Shown here: piece by piece, positions 8,646-17,447 of the stretch
How positions within the stretch are numbered: the stretch's first letter is position 1
Layout: each line of letters opens with the position of its first letter
Source: Piscinibacter gummiphilus
GTDB taxonomy: Bacteria > Pseudomonadota > Gammaproteobacteria > Burkholderiales > Burkholderiaceae_C
Length of the DNA: 64,000 nt
Assembly (NCBI RefSeq): GCF_002116905.1
Contig: NZ_CP015118.1
Coordinates: forward strand, 806,001 to 870,000
Reading direction: 5' to 3'
Program-made: the position numbers and the translations under genes
The notes under the pieces: generated by a model
Told to the model about the DNA's origin: nothing
Databases searched by the model: none
What the model saw: the letters and a program-made list of their open reading frames with translations, nothing else

Positions 8646-9514
8646 CGGTAGTGGATGCGGCGGGACAGGAAGAACTGGCCGGCCGAGCAGGCGGCCAGCA
8701 GCGCGAGCAGCACGAGCGTGAGCGTCGCGGCATAGCCCGTGTCGTGGAACTTGAACGCGGCCTCGTACAGGTGGTACAGCAGCAGCGTGCTCGCGTTGCT
8801 GGGGCCGCCGCGGGTGAGCACGAACAGGTGGTCGACGAGCTTGACCGCGTTGATGAGCGCGTTGACCGCGACGAAGAGCGTGGTGGGCGCCACGAGCGGC
8901 CACACGACGTGCCGGAAGCGGAACCATCGCGACGGCGCTTCGAGCCGCGCCGCGTCGAGCTGCTCGGGCGACAGCGATTGCAGGGCCGCGAGGTAGAAGA
9001 TCATGAAGAAGCCGGCCTCCTTCCACACCGTCACCACCATCACGGCCGGCAGCGCGGTGGCGGTGTCGCCGAGCCAGTTGGGCCCGGCGACACCGAACGC
9101 GGCCAGCGCGCGGTTCAGCAGGCCGATGTCGGGGGCGTAGAAGAACAGCCACACGTTGGCGGCCGCCACCATCGGGAGGACCGTGGGCGTGAAGAAGGCC
9201 AGGCGCATCAGGCCGCGCCCGGCGAACTTGCCGTTGACCCACAGCGCCATGCCGAGCGCGAGGCCCACCGACAGCGGCACGGTGACGGCCGCGTACCAGA
9301 GGTTGTTGCGCAGCGCCTGGCGGAAGACGGGGTCGTCCACCAGCGCCGCGAGCTGCTCGGTGCCGGCGAAGGTGGCCGGCACGCCGGGCGCCTCCAGGTG
9401 CAGGCTGCGCCACAGGCTGGCCACCATGGGCCAGTAGGTGAACGCGGACAGCAACACCAGCGCCGGCAGCAGCAGGAGCCAGGCGAGGGCGGTGGTGTGG
9501 CGGTCGGTGCGCAT
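8642..9514 (-). CDS. ABC transporter permease, UgpA/MalF-type
   Basis: A 290-residue inner-membrane permease. An N-terminal helix (LAWLLLLPALVLLSAF) precedes five more; the EAA loop is EQLDAARLEAPSRWFRFRHV, and LFVLTRGGPSNASTLL is the conserved segment before the last helices of CUT1 permeases. It lies 15 bp after the binding-protein gene and overlaps the second permease. Together with the ATPase encoded upstream it forms a binding-protein-dependent importer. Confidence 0.9.
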   Translation of the reverse strand: MRTDRHTTALAWLLLLPALVLLSAFTYWPMVASLWRSLHLEAPGVPATFAGTEQLAALVDDPVFRQALRNNLWYAAVTVPLSVGLALGMALWVNGKFAGRGLMRLAFFTPTVLPMVAAANVWLFFYAPDIGLLNRALAAFGVAGPNWLGDTATALPAVMVVTVWKEAGFFMIFYLAALQSLSPEQLDAARLEAPSRWFRFRHVVWPLVAPTTLFVAVNALINAVKLVDHLFVLTRGGPSNASTLLLYHLYEAAFKFHDTGYAATLTLVLLALLAACSAGQFFLSRRIHYR

Positions 9515-9529
9515 GGCGGCGTCGGTGGA

Positions 9530-10804
9530 TCAGCGCTGGTAGGGCTTCAGCACGCGGTCGGCCTGGGCCTGCGCGCCGTCGAGTGCCGTCTTGGCGTCCT
9601 GCTGCCCGGTGATCACCGACTGGATGGCGTCGTCGAGCACCTTGCGCACGCGGCCGGCCTGGTGGGTCGACAGCTCGGCGGTGGCCACCGACAGCTGGTC
9701 ACGTGCCACGAGGGCCTGCGGCACGGTCTCGGCGTACTTCTTCAGCGCGGGCGTCGCGTAGCTGGCGGCGCTGACGCCGACGTAGCCCGTGGCCACGCTC
9801 CATTCGGCCGAACGCTCCGGTGCGGTCAGGAACTTCACGAGGCGGAAGGCCGCTTGCTGCTCGGCGTCGCTGCCGCTCTTGAAGAGGTAGAAGTTGCCGC
9901 CGCCGGTGGGCGAACCCGGCTCGGTGTTGGCGGGCAGCTGGGCCACGCCCACGTCGAACTTGGCTTCCTTCAGCACGGCGGTGAGGTTGCCGGTGGTGTG
10001 CCACATCATCGCGGTCTTGCCCTCGACGAAGTTCTGGCGCAGCGTGCCCCATTCGATCAGGCCCTTCGGGCTCAGGCCGTCCTTCGAGAGCGACGACCAG
10101 AACTCGAGCGCCTCGATGGTCTTCGGCTGGTTGAAGCGGGTCTGCGTGCCGGCCGGGTTGGCGAGCAGCTGGCCGTTCTGCTTCGCGAGCGCGCCGAACA
10201 TCCAGTAGGCATAGCCGGTCGACGGGATCATCATGCCCCAGCGGGTCGTGGCGCCGTTCTCCGTGCGCACGAGCTTGGCCGCGGCGGCACGCATCTCGGC
10301 CCAGGTGCGCGGCGCCTTCTCGGGGTCGAGGCCGGCCTGACGGAACGCATCCTTGTTGTAGAACATCACGATGGTCGAACGCTGGAACGGGATGCCCCAG
10401 GTCTTGCCCTCGGCGCGGCCGTTTTCCATCAGCGCGGGGTAGAAGCCCTGCAGCCAGGCCTTGTCTTCCGCGGTCTTCACGAAGTCGTCGAACGGGCGGA
10501 TCACACCCTGGTCCTTCAGCTCGTGCAGGTCGATCGAGAACAGCACCGAGGTCTGCACCGGCGTGCCGGCCTTCAGCGCGGCCATCGCCTTCATGCGCGC
10601 GTCGTCGTAGTTGCCGGCGTAGATGGCCTCCACCTTCACGTCGGGGTTGGCCTGCTGGAACTCGCCCACGAGCTTGTCGACCACCTGCGTGAGCGGGCCG
10701 CCGACCGAGACGGGGTAGTACATGCTGATGCGCGTCTGCGCGGACACGCTCAACGCGGAGAGAGCGCCCAGCGCGAGGGCGAGGCATTTCACTTTGAAGG
10801 ACAT
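9530..10804 (-). CDS. ABC transporter substrate-binding protein, UgpB-type
   Basis: A 424-residue periplasmic binding protein with a Sec signal peptide (KVKCLALALGALSALSVSAQ, cleavage after residue 22 or so). The mature protein starts RISMYYPVSVGGPLTQVVDK, typical of UgpB-like proteins that bind sn-glycerol-3-phosphate or its diesters; GGGNFYLFKSG and the PQTRW-like segments also fit this branch of SBP family 1. It lies 28 bp downstream of the ATPase gene. The UgpB likeness, with a phosphodiesterase and phosphatase in the operon, makes a phosphorylated polyol a reasonable substrate, but a sugar cannot be excluded. Confidence 0.88.
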   Translation of the reverse strand: MSFKVKCLALALGALSALSVSAQTRISMYYPVSVGGPLTQVVDKLVGEFQQANPDVKVEAIYAGNYDDARMKAMAALKAGTPVQTSVLFSIDLHELKDQGVIRPFDDFVKTAEDKAWLQGFYPALMENGRAEGKTWGIPFQRSTIVMFYNKDAFRQAGLDPEKAPRTWAEMRAAAAKLVRTENGATTRWGMMIPSTGYAYWMFGALAKQNGQLLANPAGTQTRFNQPKTIEALEFWSSLSKDGLSPKGLIEWGTLRQNFVEGKTAMMWHTTGNLTAVLKEAKFDVGVAQLPANTEPGSPTGGGNFYLFKSGSDAEQQAAFRLVKFLTAPERSAEWSVATGYVGVSAASYATPALKKYAETVPQALVARDQLSVATAELSTHQAGRVRKVLDDAIQSVITGQQDAKTALDGAQAQADRVLKPYQR

Positions 10805-10832
10805 CGGGAACTCCTGGGAGGGACGGGGTGGG

Positions 10833-11795
10833 TCAAGCAGGGAATCGGTGTTCGCGTTCGGCGGGCCAGCCCAGGCGCAGCGTCGTGCCGGCGTCGACCC
10901 GCAGCCGGCCGGCGTGCTTGAGCAGCAGCGGCTGGCCGTGGCAGGTGACCTCGACGAGCGTGTCGGCGCCGTGGTATTCGCTGCGCACCACGGCGCACTC
11001 CCACGGGCCGTCGCCGATCGCGACGTGTTCGGGGCGCACGCCGCGCAGTGCGGTCTCGCCGGGCAGCCGCAGCAGGTTCATCGGCGGTTGGCCGATGAAG
11101 CGCGCCACCACGGGCGAGGCGGGGCGTTCGTAGAGGTCATCGGGCGTGCCCACCTGGGCGATGCCCCCCGCGTGCATCAGCACGATGCGGTCGGCCATGC
11201 TCATCGCCTCGACCTGGTCGTGGGTCACGTAGACGAGGGTCAGGCCGAGGGCCTGCTGCACGCGGCGCAGCTCCGACCGCATCTCGGCGCGCAGCTGGGC
11301 GTCGAGGTTGCTCAGCGGTTCGTCCATCAGGCACAGCGGGTGGTGCGACACCACGGCGCGGGCCAGCGCCACGCGCTGCCGCTGGCCGCCGGACAACTCG
11401 GCGGGCCGCCGGGCGAGCAGCGTGGCGAGGGCCAGCATCTCCGCCGCTTCGCCGAGTCGTTTCGCCTGCTCGGCCTTCGGCACCTTGCGCGCGCGCAGGC
11501 CGAACACGATGTTGTCGGCCACGGTGAGGTGCGGGAACAGGGCGTACGACTGGAACACCATGCTCATCCCGCGCTCGGCGGGTTCGGCCCGGGTGACGTC
11601 GCGGCCATCGAGACGGACGACACCGCTGTCGGGATGGTCGAGCCCTGCGATCAGCCGCAGCAGCGTGGTCTTGCCGCAGCCCGACGCGCCGAGGAGCGCG
11701 ACGAACTCGCCGCGTTCGACCGCCAGGTCGATGCCGCGCAGCACGTCGTGGTCGCCGAAGCGGCGGGTGATGCGGTCGAGGGTCAGGAAGCTCAT
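10833..11795 (-). CDS. ABC transporter ATPase, UgpC/MalK-type
   Basis: A 320-residue nucleotide-binding subunit. Walker A is GASGCGKTT (36-44), the Q-loop is VFQSYALFPHLTV, the signature is LSGGQRQRVALARA, Walker B is LCLMDEPLSNLDA, and the switch His lies in VYVTHDQVEA. A C-terminal TOBE-like domain (about 240-320; GVRPEHVAIGDG) is typical of MalK/UgpC and of regulatory use. It starts four bases after the regulator stop and is the first transport gene of the operon, an order (ATPase first) that differs from E. coli ugpBAECQ. Confidence 0.9.
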   Translation of the reverse strand: MSFLTLDRITRRFGDHDVLRGIDLAVERGEFVALLGASGCGKTTLLRLIAGLDHPDSGVVRLDGRDVTRAEPAERGMSMVFQSYALFPHLTVADNIVFGLRARKVPKAEQAKRLGEAAEMLALATLLARRPAELSGGQRQRVALARAVVSHHPLCLMDEPLSNLDAQLRAEMRSELRRVQQALGLTLVYVTHDQVEAMSMADRIVLMHAGGIAQVGTPDDLYERPASPVVARFIGQPPMNLLRLPGETALRGVRPEHVAIGDGPWECAVVRSEYHGADTLVEVTCHGQPLLLKHAGRLRVDAGTTLRLGWPAEREHRFPA

Positions 11796-11799
11796 GGGG

Positions 11800-12558
11800 T
11801 CAGCAGCGGTGCAGCGGGACACCCGCCTGGTCGAACAGGATGTCGAGCGCGGCGGGGGCGTCGGCATCGGTGAAGGCCCGCGCGAGGCGGGTGAGTGGCG
11901 CCACGAGGCACGGTGCGTCGCGCAGGTGCTTGCTGCCGTCGGCCAGCAGCCAGGCCTCGGCGGAACGTTCGAGCAGGCCGCGCGTGAGGTCGGCCTCGTC
12001 GGGCTGGAACTCCATCAGGGCGCCGTCGGCCGCGATGCCGCCGATGCCCACCACGGCGACGTGCGGGCGGAAGCGGGCGAAGGCCTCGAGGGCCCAGCTG
12101 CCCATGGTGTCGCGGTCCTGCGGGCGCAGCCGGCCGCCCGCGAGCCACGTCTCCACGGCGGGCTTCTCCGCCAGTGCGAGCGCCGCGTCGAGGTTGTTGG
12201 TGACCACACGCAGCGGCCGTTCGGGTGGCAGCGCCCGCGCAAACTCGGCAACCGTCGTGCCGTAGCCGAGGAACACCGTGGCGTCCTCGGGAAGGGATGC
12301 GGCCGCCGCGCGGGCGATGCGGCGCTTGCGTTCGGCCTGCGCGTCGCTGCGCTGGGCGAAGCTCAGGTTGTGCTGGCTCGCCGGCAGCGCGACGCTGCCG
12401 TGCTGCCGGCGCACGAGGCCCTGGTCGTTCAGCTCCTGCACGTCGCGGCGGATGGTCTGGCTGCTGACGCCGAAGCGCACGGCGATCTGCTCGGTGCCGA
12501 GGGGCTGCCCGTCGCGGAGCCAGTCGAGGATTGCGCGTTGTCGGTCGCTGAGGTTCAT
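11800..12558 (-). CDS. DeoR-family transcriptional regulator, GlpR-like
   Basis: A 252-residue repressor. The N-terminal winged HTH reads LGTEQIAVRFGVSSQTIRRD (about 20-40) followed by LVRRQHGSVAL, the DeoR signature. The C-terminal sugar-phosphate-sensing domain contains GYGTTVAEFARAL, VTNNLDAALAL, WLAGGRLR and ADGSKH. DeoR-type proteins are normally released from DNA by a phosphorylated intermediate, here probably made from the imported compound. It is the promoter-proximal gene of the operon and should be autoregulated through the palindrome at 12573. Confidence 0.9.
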   Translation of the reverse strand: MNLSDRQRAILDWLRDGQPLGTEQIAVRFGVSSQTIRRDVQELNDQGLVRRQHGSVALPASQHNLSFAQRSDAQAERKRRIARAAAASLPEDATVFLGYGTTVAEFARALPPERPLRVVTNNLDAALALAEKPAVETWLAGGRLRPQDRDTMGSWALEAFARFRPHVAVVGIGGIAADGALMEFQPDEADLTRGLLERSAEAWLLADGSKHLRDAPCLVAPLTRLARAFTDADAPAALDILFDQAGVPLHRC

Positions 12559-12572
12559 TCGATCACGGGAAC

Positions 12573-12586
12573 GTTTCGAACGAAAC
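12573..12586. promoter_or_regulatory. DeoR-type operator palindrome
   Basis: The sequence GTTTCG-AA-CGAAAC is a perfect 6-bp inverted repeat with a 2-bp spacer, 14 bp upstream of the deoR-like start codon. It has the TTCGnnCGAA core of GlpR/DeoR-family operators, so autorepression of the seven-gene operon is likely. The divergent response-regulator gene starts 70 bp away. Confidence 0.65.
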
Positions 12587-12656
12587 TCTAGGGAGGCGTC
12601 ATGTCAGGCGAATGACACTTTCTGGACTGCCGTGACCCGGTCCCTACAATCCCGCC

Positions 12657-13298
12657 ATGGCCCCCGCCGCGATCCGCCTGCTCCTGATCGACGACCACCC
12701 GCTGGTCCGCGACGGCCTGCGCGCGCGGCTCTCCACGGTGCCCGGGTTCGAGGTGGTGGGCGAGGCGGGCAATGCCGACGAGGCCGTCGCCCAGGTCGAG
12801 GCGCTGCGGCCCACGCTCGCGCTGATGGACGTGGGCATGCGCGACACCAACGGCATCGACCTCACCGCGCAGCTGCTCGCGAGTCACCCCGAGCTGCTCG
12901 TGCTGATGCTGAGCATGTACGACAACCCCGAGTACGTGCAGCGTGCGCTGCAGGCCGGCGCGCGTGGCTACGTGCTGAAGGACGCGCCCGCGAGCGAGAT
13001 CGTCACGGCCATCGAGGCGGTGACCGGTGGCGGCACCTTCCTGAGCCCGGCCGTGTCGAAGCGCCTGTTCCGCAACCAGGTGCCGCGGCCGGTGCTGTCG
13101 ATGCGCGAGAGCCAGATCCTCTCGGGCCTCGCGAAGGGCCTGTCGAGCAAGCAGCTCGCGCGGGACCTCGACCTGAGCGTGCGCACGGTGGAGGCGCACC
13201 GGCAGAACATCAAGCGCAAGCTGAACCTGGAAGGGCAGGCGGAGCTGATCAAGTACGCGGTGGAGCACGCCACGACCCACGAGGGACCTAGGGACTAA
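12657..13298 (+). CDS. NarL/LuxR-family response regulator
   Basis: A 213-residue two-component regulator. The receiver domain has the acidic pair D12/D13, the phosphoacceptor D58 in LMDVGM, and the conserved Lys in GYVLKDA. The C-terminal LuxR-type HTH reads LSMRESQILSGLAKGLSSKQ and DLSVRTVEAHRQNIKRKL. It sits 121 bp upstream of cstA; the HisKA_3-type kinase at 15713 is the obvious partner, the two genes bracketing the transporter. It probably activates cstA when the kinase senses an external organic acid; this is an inference from gene order. Confidence 0.9.
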   Translation: MAPAAIRLLLIDDHPLVRDGLRARLSTVPGFEVVGEAGNADEAVAQVEALRPTLALMDVGMRDTNGIDLTAQLLASHPELLVLMLSMYDNPEYVQRALQAGARGYVLKDAPASEIVTAIEAVTGGGTFLSPAVSKRLFRNQVPRPVLSMRESQILSGLAKGLSSKQLARDLDLSVRTVEAHRQNIKRKLNLEGQAELIKYAVEHATTHEGPRD

Positions 13299-13419
13299 CC
13301 ATTAGGTGGTGCTGCGTGTCCCTCTTGCGTGGTGGGACGCTTGTGGGGACTTTTTCACGGGCGCAGACTCCCCGGGTCCCGCTTCCGAACGGGGCATTCC
13401 CTATTCGAGGAGAACTCCC
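13299..13419 (+). promoter_or_regulatory. cstA leader with repeated GGGAC motifs
   Basis: The gap between the response regulator and cstA has GTCCC (13318-13322) and GGGAC (13334-13338) as an inverted repeat, another GGGAC at 13356 and two more at the regulator stop codon. These could be binding sites of the NarL-type regulator. An AGGAGA ribosome-binding site precedes ATG13420. I see no clear sigma-70 or sigma-54 promoter. Confidence 0.25.
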
Positions 13420-15483
13420 ATGCCCTTCGTTCGTCGCCACCTGCCGTGGCTGCTCGTGTCCGTGCTGGGCGCGTTCGCGCTCGCCGTGATCGCCCTCGGC
13501 CGCGGCGAGGCCGTCAGCGCCCTCTGGGTCGTCGTGGCCGCCGTCTGCGTCTACCTGATCGCCTACCGCTACTACAGCCTGTTCCTCGCCACGAAGGTGA
13601 TGGGGCTGGACCCGACCCGCAAGACCCCGGCGTGGACGCACAACGACGGGCTCGACTACGTGCCCACCAACAAGTACGTGCTGTACGGCCACCACTTCGC
13701 GGCCATCGCGGGCGCCGGCCCGCTGGTGGGCCCGGTGCTCGCCGCGCAGATGGGCTACCTGCCCGGGCTGCTGTGGATCCTCGCGGGCGTGGTGTTCGCC
13801 GGCGCCGTGCAGGACTTCATCGTGCTGTTCATCTCGACGCGCCGCGACGGCCGCTCGCTCGGCGACCTCGTCAAGCAGGAGCTGGGCACGGTGCCCGGCA
13901 TCATCGCGCTGTTCGGCGCGTTCATGATCATGATCATCATCCTCGCGGTGCTGGCGCTGATCGTCGTGAAGGCGCTCGCCGATTCGCCGTGGGGCACGTT
14001 CACCGTCGGGGCCACGATCCCCGTCGCGCTGTTCATGGGTGTGTACCTGCGGTTCATCCGCCCGGGCCGCATCGGCGAGGTCTCGGTCATCGGCTTCGTG
14101 CTGCTGATGCTCGCCATCCTCGGCGGCCAGTGGGTGCACGAGAACCCGGCCCTCGCGCCGTGGTTCACGTTCGACGGCAAGGCGCTCACGTGGATGCTGA
14201 TCGGCTACGGCTTCATCGCCTCGGTGCTGCCGGTGTGGCTGCTGCTCGCGCCGCGCGACTACCTGTCCACGTTCCTGAAGATCGGCACGATCCTCGCGCT
14301 GGCCATCGGCATCCTGATCGTCGCCCCGGACCTGAAGATGCCGGCGATGACGAAGTTCACCGAAGGCAACGGCCCGGTGTGGTCGGGCAACCTGTTCCCG
14401 TTCCTCTTCATCACGATCGCGTGCGGCGCGGTGTCGGGCTTCCACGCGCTGATCTCGTCGGGCACGACGCCCAAGATGCTCGAGAGCGAGACCCACGCCC
14501 GCTTCATCGGCTACGGCGGCATGCTCGCCGAGTCGTTCGTGGCCGTGATGGCGCTCGTGGCCGCCTCGTGCATCGAACCCGGCATCTACTTCGCGATGAA
14601 CAGCCCGGCCGCGCTCGTGGGCAACACGCCCGAGACGGTGGCGCAGACGCTGTCCACCTGGGGCTTCGTGATCACGCCCGACGTGCTGGTGCAGACCGCG
14701 AAGGACGTGGGCGAGAACACCATCCTCGCGCGCGCCGGCGGCGCGCCGACGCTGGCCGTGGGCATGGCCCACATCCTCCACCAGGTGGTGGGCGGCCAGG
14801 CGATGATGGCCTTCTGGTACCACTTCGCGATCCTGTTCGAGGCGCTGTTCATCCTGACCGCCGTGGATGCCGGCACCCGCGCCGGCCGCTTCATGCTGCA
14901 GGACCTGCTGGGCACCTTCGTGCCGGCCCTCAAGCGCACCGACTCGCTGCCGGCCAACCTGATCGCCACCGGCCTGTGCGTGGCAGCCTGGGGCTACTTC
15001 CTGTACCAGGGCGTGGTGGACCCGCTCGGCGGCATCAACACGCTGTGGCCGCTGTTCGGCATCTCGAACCAGATGCTCGCCGCCGTCGCGCTGATGCTCG
15101 GCACCGTGGTGCTGTTCCGCATGAAGCGCGGGAAGTACGCATGGACCACGGCGCTGCCGGCCGTCTGGCTGCTCGCCTGCACGCTGACCGCGGGCTGGCA
15201 GAAGATCTTCTCGGCCGACCCGAAGGTGGGCTTCCTCGCGCACGCGAACAAGTACGCCGACGCGCTGGCGCAGGGCACGCTGCTCGCGCCGGCGAAGACG
15301 CCCGAGGCGATGTCGCGCATCGTGTTCAACGACCGGCTCGATGCCGCGCTCTGCGCGCTGTTCATCGGCGTGGTGCTGAGCGTGCTGGTCTACAGCGTGA
15401 AGGGGGTGCTGGACGCGCGGGCGAAGTCGAAGCCCAGCGCGAGCGAAACGCCCTACCAGCCGATGCCCGAGGCCGCGCGATGA
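13420..15483 (+). CDS. cstA: Carbon starvation protein CstA (pyruvate/peptide transporter)
   Basis: A 687-residue membrane protein with about 16-18 predicted helices. The CstA domain opens with THNDGLDYVPTNKYVLYGHH and continues with AGAGPLVGPVLAAQMGY, both hallmarks of the family; the C-terminal domain includes WPLFGISNQMLAA. Family members (CstA, BtsT) import pyruvate in enteric bacteria and have been linked to peptide use. The start is chosen because AGGAGA lies seven bases upstream; longer starts lack support. The ybdD-like gene overlaps its stop, and a response regulator and a kinase flank the pair. Confidence 0.95.
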   Translation: MPFVRRHLPWLLVSVLGAFALAVIALGRGEAVSALWVVVAAVCVYLIAYRYYSLFLATKVMGLDPTRKTPAWTHNDGLDYVPTNKYVLYGHHFAAIAGAGPLVGPVLAAQMGYLPGLLWILAGVVFAGAVQDFIVLFISTRRDGRSLGDLVKQELGTVPGIIALFGAFMIMIIILAVLALIVVKALADSPWGTFTVGATIPVALFMGVYLRFIRPGRIGEVSVIGFVLLMLAILGGQWVHENPALAPWFTFDGKALTWMLIGYGFIASVLPVWLLLAPRDYLSTFLKIGTILALAIGILIVAPDLKMPAMTKFTEGNGPVWSGNLFPFLFITIACGAVSGFHALISSGTTPKMLESETHARFIGYGGMLAESFVAVMALVAASCIEPGIYFAMNSPAALVGNTPETVAQTLSTWGFVITPDVLVQTAKDVGENTILARAGGAPTLAVGMAHILHQVVGGQAMMAFWYHFAILFEALFILTAVDAGTRAGRFMLQDLLGTFVPALKRTDSLPANLIATGLCVAAWGYFLYQGVVDPLGGINTLWPLFGISNQMLAAVALMLGTVVLFRMKRGKYAWTTALPAVWLLACTLTAGWQKIFSADPKVGFLAHANKYADALAQGTLLAPAKTPEAMSRIVFNDRLDAALCALFIGVVLSVLVYSVKGVLDARAKSKPSASETPYQPMPEAAR

Positions 15484-15689
15484 ACGCCGCGCAGCTCGCA
15501 GGCGATGTGCAGCAGGCCGGGCGCTACCTGGTCCAGTCGCTGCGGCTGATGGTGGGGGTGCCGGACTACGGCACCTACCTCCGCCACATGGCCGCCACGC
15601 ACCCGGACCAGGAGCCGATGAACTACGAGGCGTTCTTCCGCGAGCGGCAGGACGCGCGGTACGGCTCGCGCACGGGCCGCTGCTGCTGA
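15480..15689 (+). CDS. YbdD/YjiX family small protein
   Basis: A 69-residue DUF466-family protein with the conserved MVGVPDYGTYLRHMAATHP core and a cysteine-ended tail (GRCC). It overlaps the cstA stop codon by four bases and is therefore translationally coupled. YbdD/YjiX proteins almost always accompany CstA/BtsT transporters and are thought to be needed for or to modulate transport. No signal peptide or membrane segment is seen. Confidence 0.92.
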   Translation: MNAAQLAGDVQQAGRYLVQSLRLMVGVPDYGTYLRHMAATHPDQEPMNYEAFFRERQDARYGSRTGRCC

Positions 15690-15712
15690 GGGGCCTTGCC
15701 CGTCGCGCGACA

Positions 15713-17083
15713 ATGGCGGCCATGCGCCTCCAGTCCAAGCTGATCCTGCTCGCCGCGTTGCCGCTGGTGCTTTCGCTGGTGCTGATCGCCGTGGCGGTCC
15801 GGCACCAGGAGCGGTCCCTCGCGGCGCGCGAGCACGAGCTCGTCGAGCAGGCCTACATGGCGGCCCGCGAGGCGGAGCTGCGGCACTACGTCGACCTCGC
15901 GCGGGGTGCGCTCGCCCCGCTCTACGACAAGTTCGACGGCGAACCCGACCCGGCCACCCGGGCCGAGGCCCTGCGCCTGCTGGGCTCGCTCGAATTCGGC
16001 GCCGACGGCTACTTCTTCGTCTACGACCTCAACGGCCGCTCGCTGATGCACCCGCGCCAGCCCGAGCTGGTGGGGTCCGACCTGTGGAACCTGCGGGACG
16101 ACGCCGGGTCCGCCACCATCCAGCAGCTGATCGCGAAGGCCCGCGCCGGCGGCGGTTTCATCCGCTACCAGTGGCGCAAGCCGTCGACGGACCAACGCGT
16201 TGCCAAGCTCGGCTACGTCATCGCGCTGCCGAAGTGGGGCTGGATGATCGGCACCGGCCTGTACCTCGACGACATCGAGGGCACGCTGGAGGCACTCGAC
16301 CGGCAGGTGGTGTCCCACATCGAGACCACGATGTGGTGGATCGCCGGCATCGCCGCCCTGGGCATCGCCCTCATCAGCGCGAGCGGGCTGTGGCTCAACC
16401 TCAGCGAACACCGCGTGGCCGACGCGAAGCTGCGGCTGCTCGCGCGCCAGGTGGTGCGGTCGCAGGAGGACGAACGTGCCCACCTCGCGCGCGAACTCCA
16501 TGACGGCACGAGCCAGACCCTCGTCTCGGCCAAGCTGCTGATCGAGTCGGCGGTGGACGGCCTCGAGCGCCGGCAGGAACCGGTGCCCGCCGGCCTGCAG
16601 ACCGCGCTGCTGCGCCTCAACGATTCACTGACCGAGGTGCGCCGCATCTCCCACCGCTTGCGCCCGGCGATGCTCGACACGCTCGGCCTGCCGGCGGCAC
16701 TGGAGCAGCTGGGCCGCGAGTTCGGCGAGGCCGGTGGCACACGCGTCGTCGTCGCGGTCGATGGCGGCGCGGAACACCTGCCCGATGACGTCAAGACCGT
16801 GCTGTTCCGCGTGGCCCAGGAGGCGCTGACCAACATCGGCAAACACTCGGCCGCGCGCGAGGTGCGGCTGTCGCTGCACGCTGACGCCGAGGGCCTGCGC
16901 CTGACCATCGCCGACGACGGACGCGGGTTCGATCTCGATGCGGTGCAGCTCGATCCCAACCGGGGCATCGGCCTGCGCAACATGCGCGAGCGGGTCGAGG
17001 CGATCGGGGGCGGGCTGGTGGTGGTGTCGACGCCGGGCGACGGGACGCTGGTGGAGGCGAGGGTGTTGGCGCAAGCCGGTTGA
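15713..17083 (+). CDS. Sensor histidine kinase with periplasmic Cache domain
   Basis: A 456-residue kinase. TM1 spans about 8-28, a single-Cache-like sensor (about 40-200) includes FGADGYFFVYDLNGRSLMHP and WGWMIGTGLYLDDI, and TM2 is about 212-232. The HisKA_3 box LARELHDGTSQ holds the phosphoacceptor His263, and HATPase motifs follow (VAQEALTNIGKHS, DDGRGF, GIGLRNMRERV). Such Cache domains often bind small carboxylates. It should phosphorylate the regulator at 12657. ATG15722 is an equally good start. The gene lies 23 bp after the ybdD-like gene and may be cotranscribed with cstA. Confidence 0.92.
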   Translation: MAAMRLQSKLILLAALPLVLSLVLIAVAVRHQERSLAAREHELVEQAYMAAREAELRHYVDLARGALAPLYDKFDGEPDPATRAEALRLLGSLEFGADGYFFVYDLNGRSLMHPRQPELVGSDLWNLRDDAGSATIQQLIAKARAGGGFIRYQWRKPSTDQRVAKLGYVIALPKWGWMIGTGLYLDDIEGTLEALDRQVVSHIETTMWWIAGIAALGIALISASGLWLNLSEHRVADAKLRLLARQVVRSQEDERAHLARELHDGTSQTLVSAKLLIESAVDGLERRQEPVPAGLQTALLRLNDSLTEVRRISHRLRPAMLDTLGLPAALEQLGREFGEAGGTRVVVAVDGGAEHLPDDVKTVLFRVAQEALTNIGKHSAAREVRLSLHADAEGLRLTIADDGRGFDLDAVQLDPNRGIGLRNMRERVEAIGGGLVVVSTPGDGTLVEARVLAQAG

Positions 17084-17447
17084 TCGTTGCGTTGGGATGA
17101 CCGCTTTGCAGCGGGTGCCGACGGTCACCCTGGCATCGACGGCGGGCCGCTCACGGCCACTGGCAGCCACATGCGCTTCGCCCGTTTGACGCCCATATCA
17201 TGCCAGGCGTGCGTTTGGTCGATGGCCTGTGAGTCAGCCTCGTAGCCGGGCGTTCGGATGGAAAAGAAGCACGTGAATGGCGTGTGCAAAAGCTCTGGCC
17301 CCTGCAGAATCCGTCACGACTCACTGGTTCCGGCGCGGCAAGTTTTGTGGGTGATGCGCCTAACCTTCCTGCGAGAGGACTCGCCCCAGCAGGTCGGGTC
17401 GAGCCTCTCATGTCAAACGTCAAACATTGAATGTTCGCCAGGCTCCC
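17084..17447. other. Gene-free stretch, lower G+C
   Basis: No supported gene lies in these 364 bases. Codon use and base composition change markedly after the kinase stop: A and T runs are more frequent than elsewhere in the window. Short open frames on both strands lack ribosome-binding sites and family features. It may hold the promoter of the exported protein at 17448 or be remnant DNA. Confidence 0.5.

Noticed and set aside
12559..12656. Possible second regulator or RNA gene between the divergent deoR and response-regulator genes
   Set aside because: Only the DeoR operator and weak promoter-like bases are seen; no reading frame or folded RNA stands out.
13288..15738. 816-residue open frame opposite cstA
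   Set aside because: Low-complexity Arg/His/Ala/Glu composition and no start context; the plus strand is a clear CstA.
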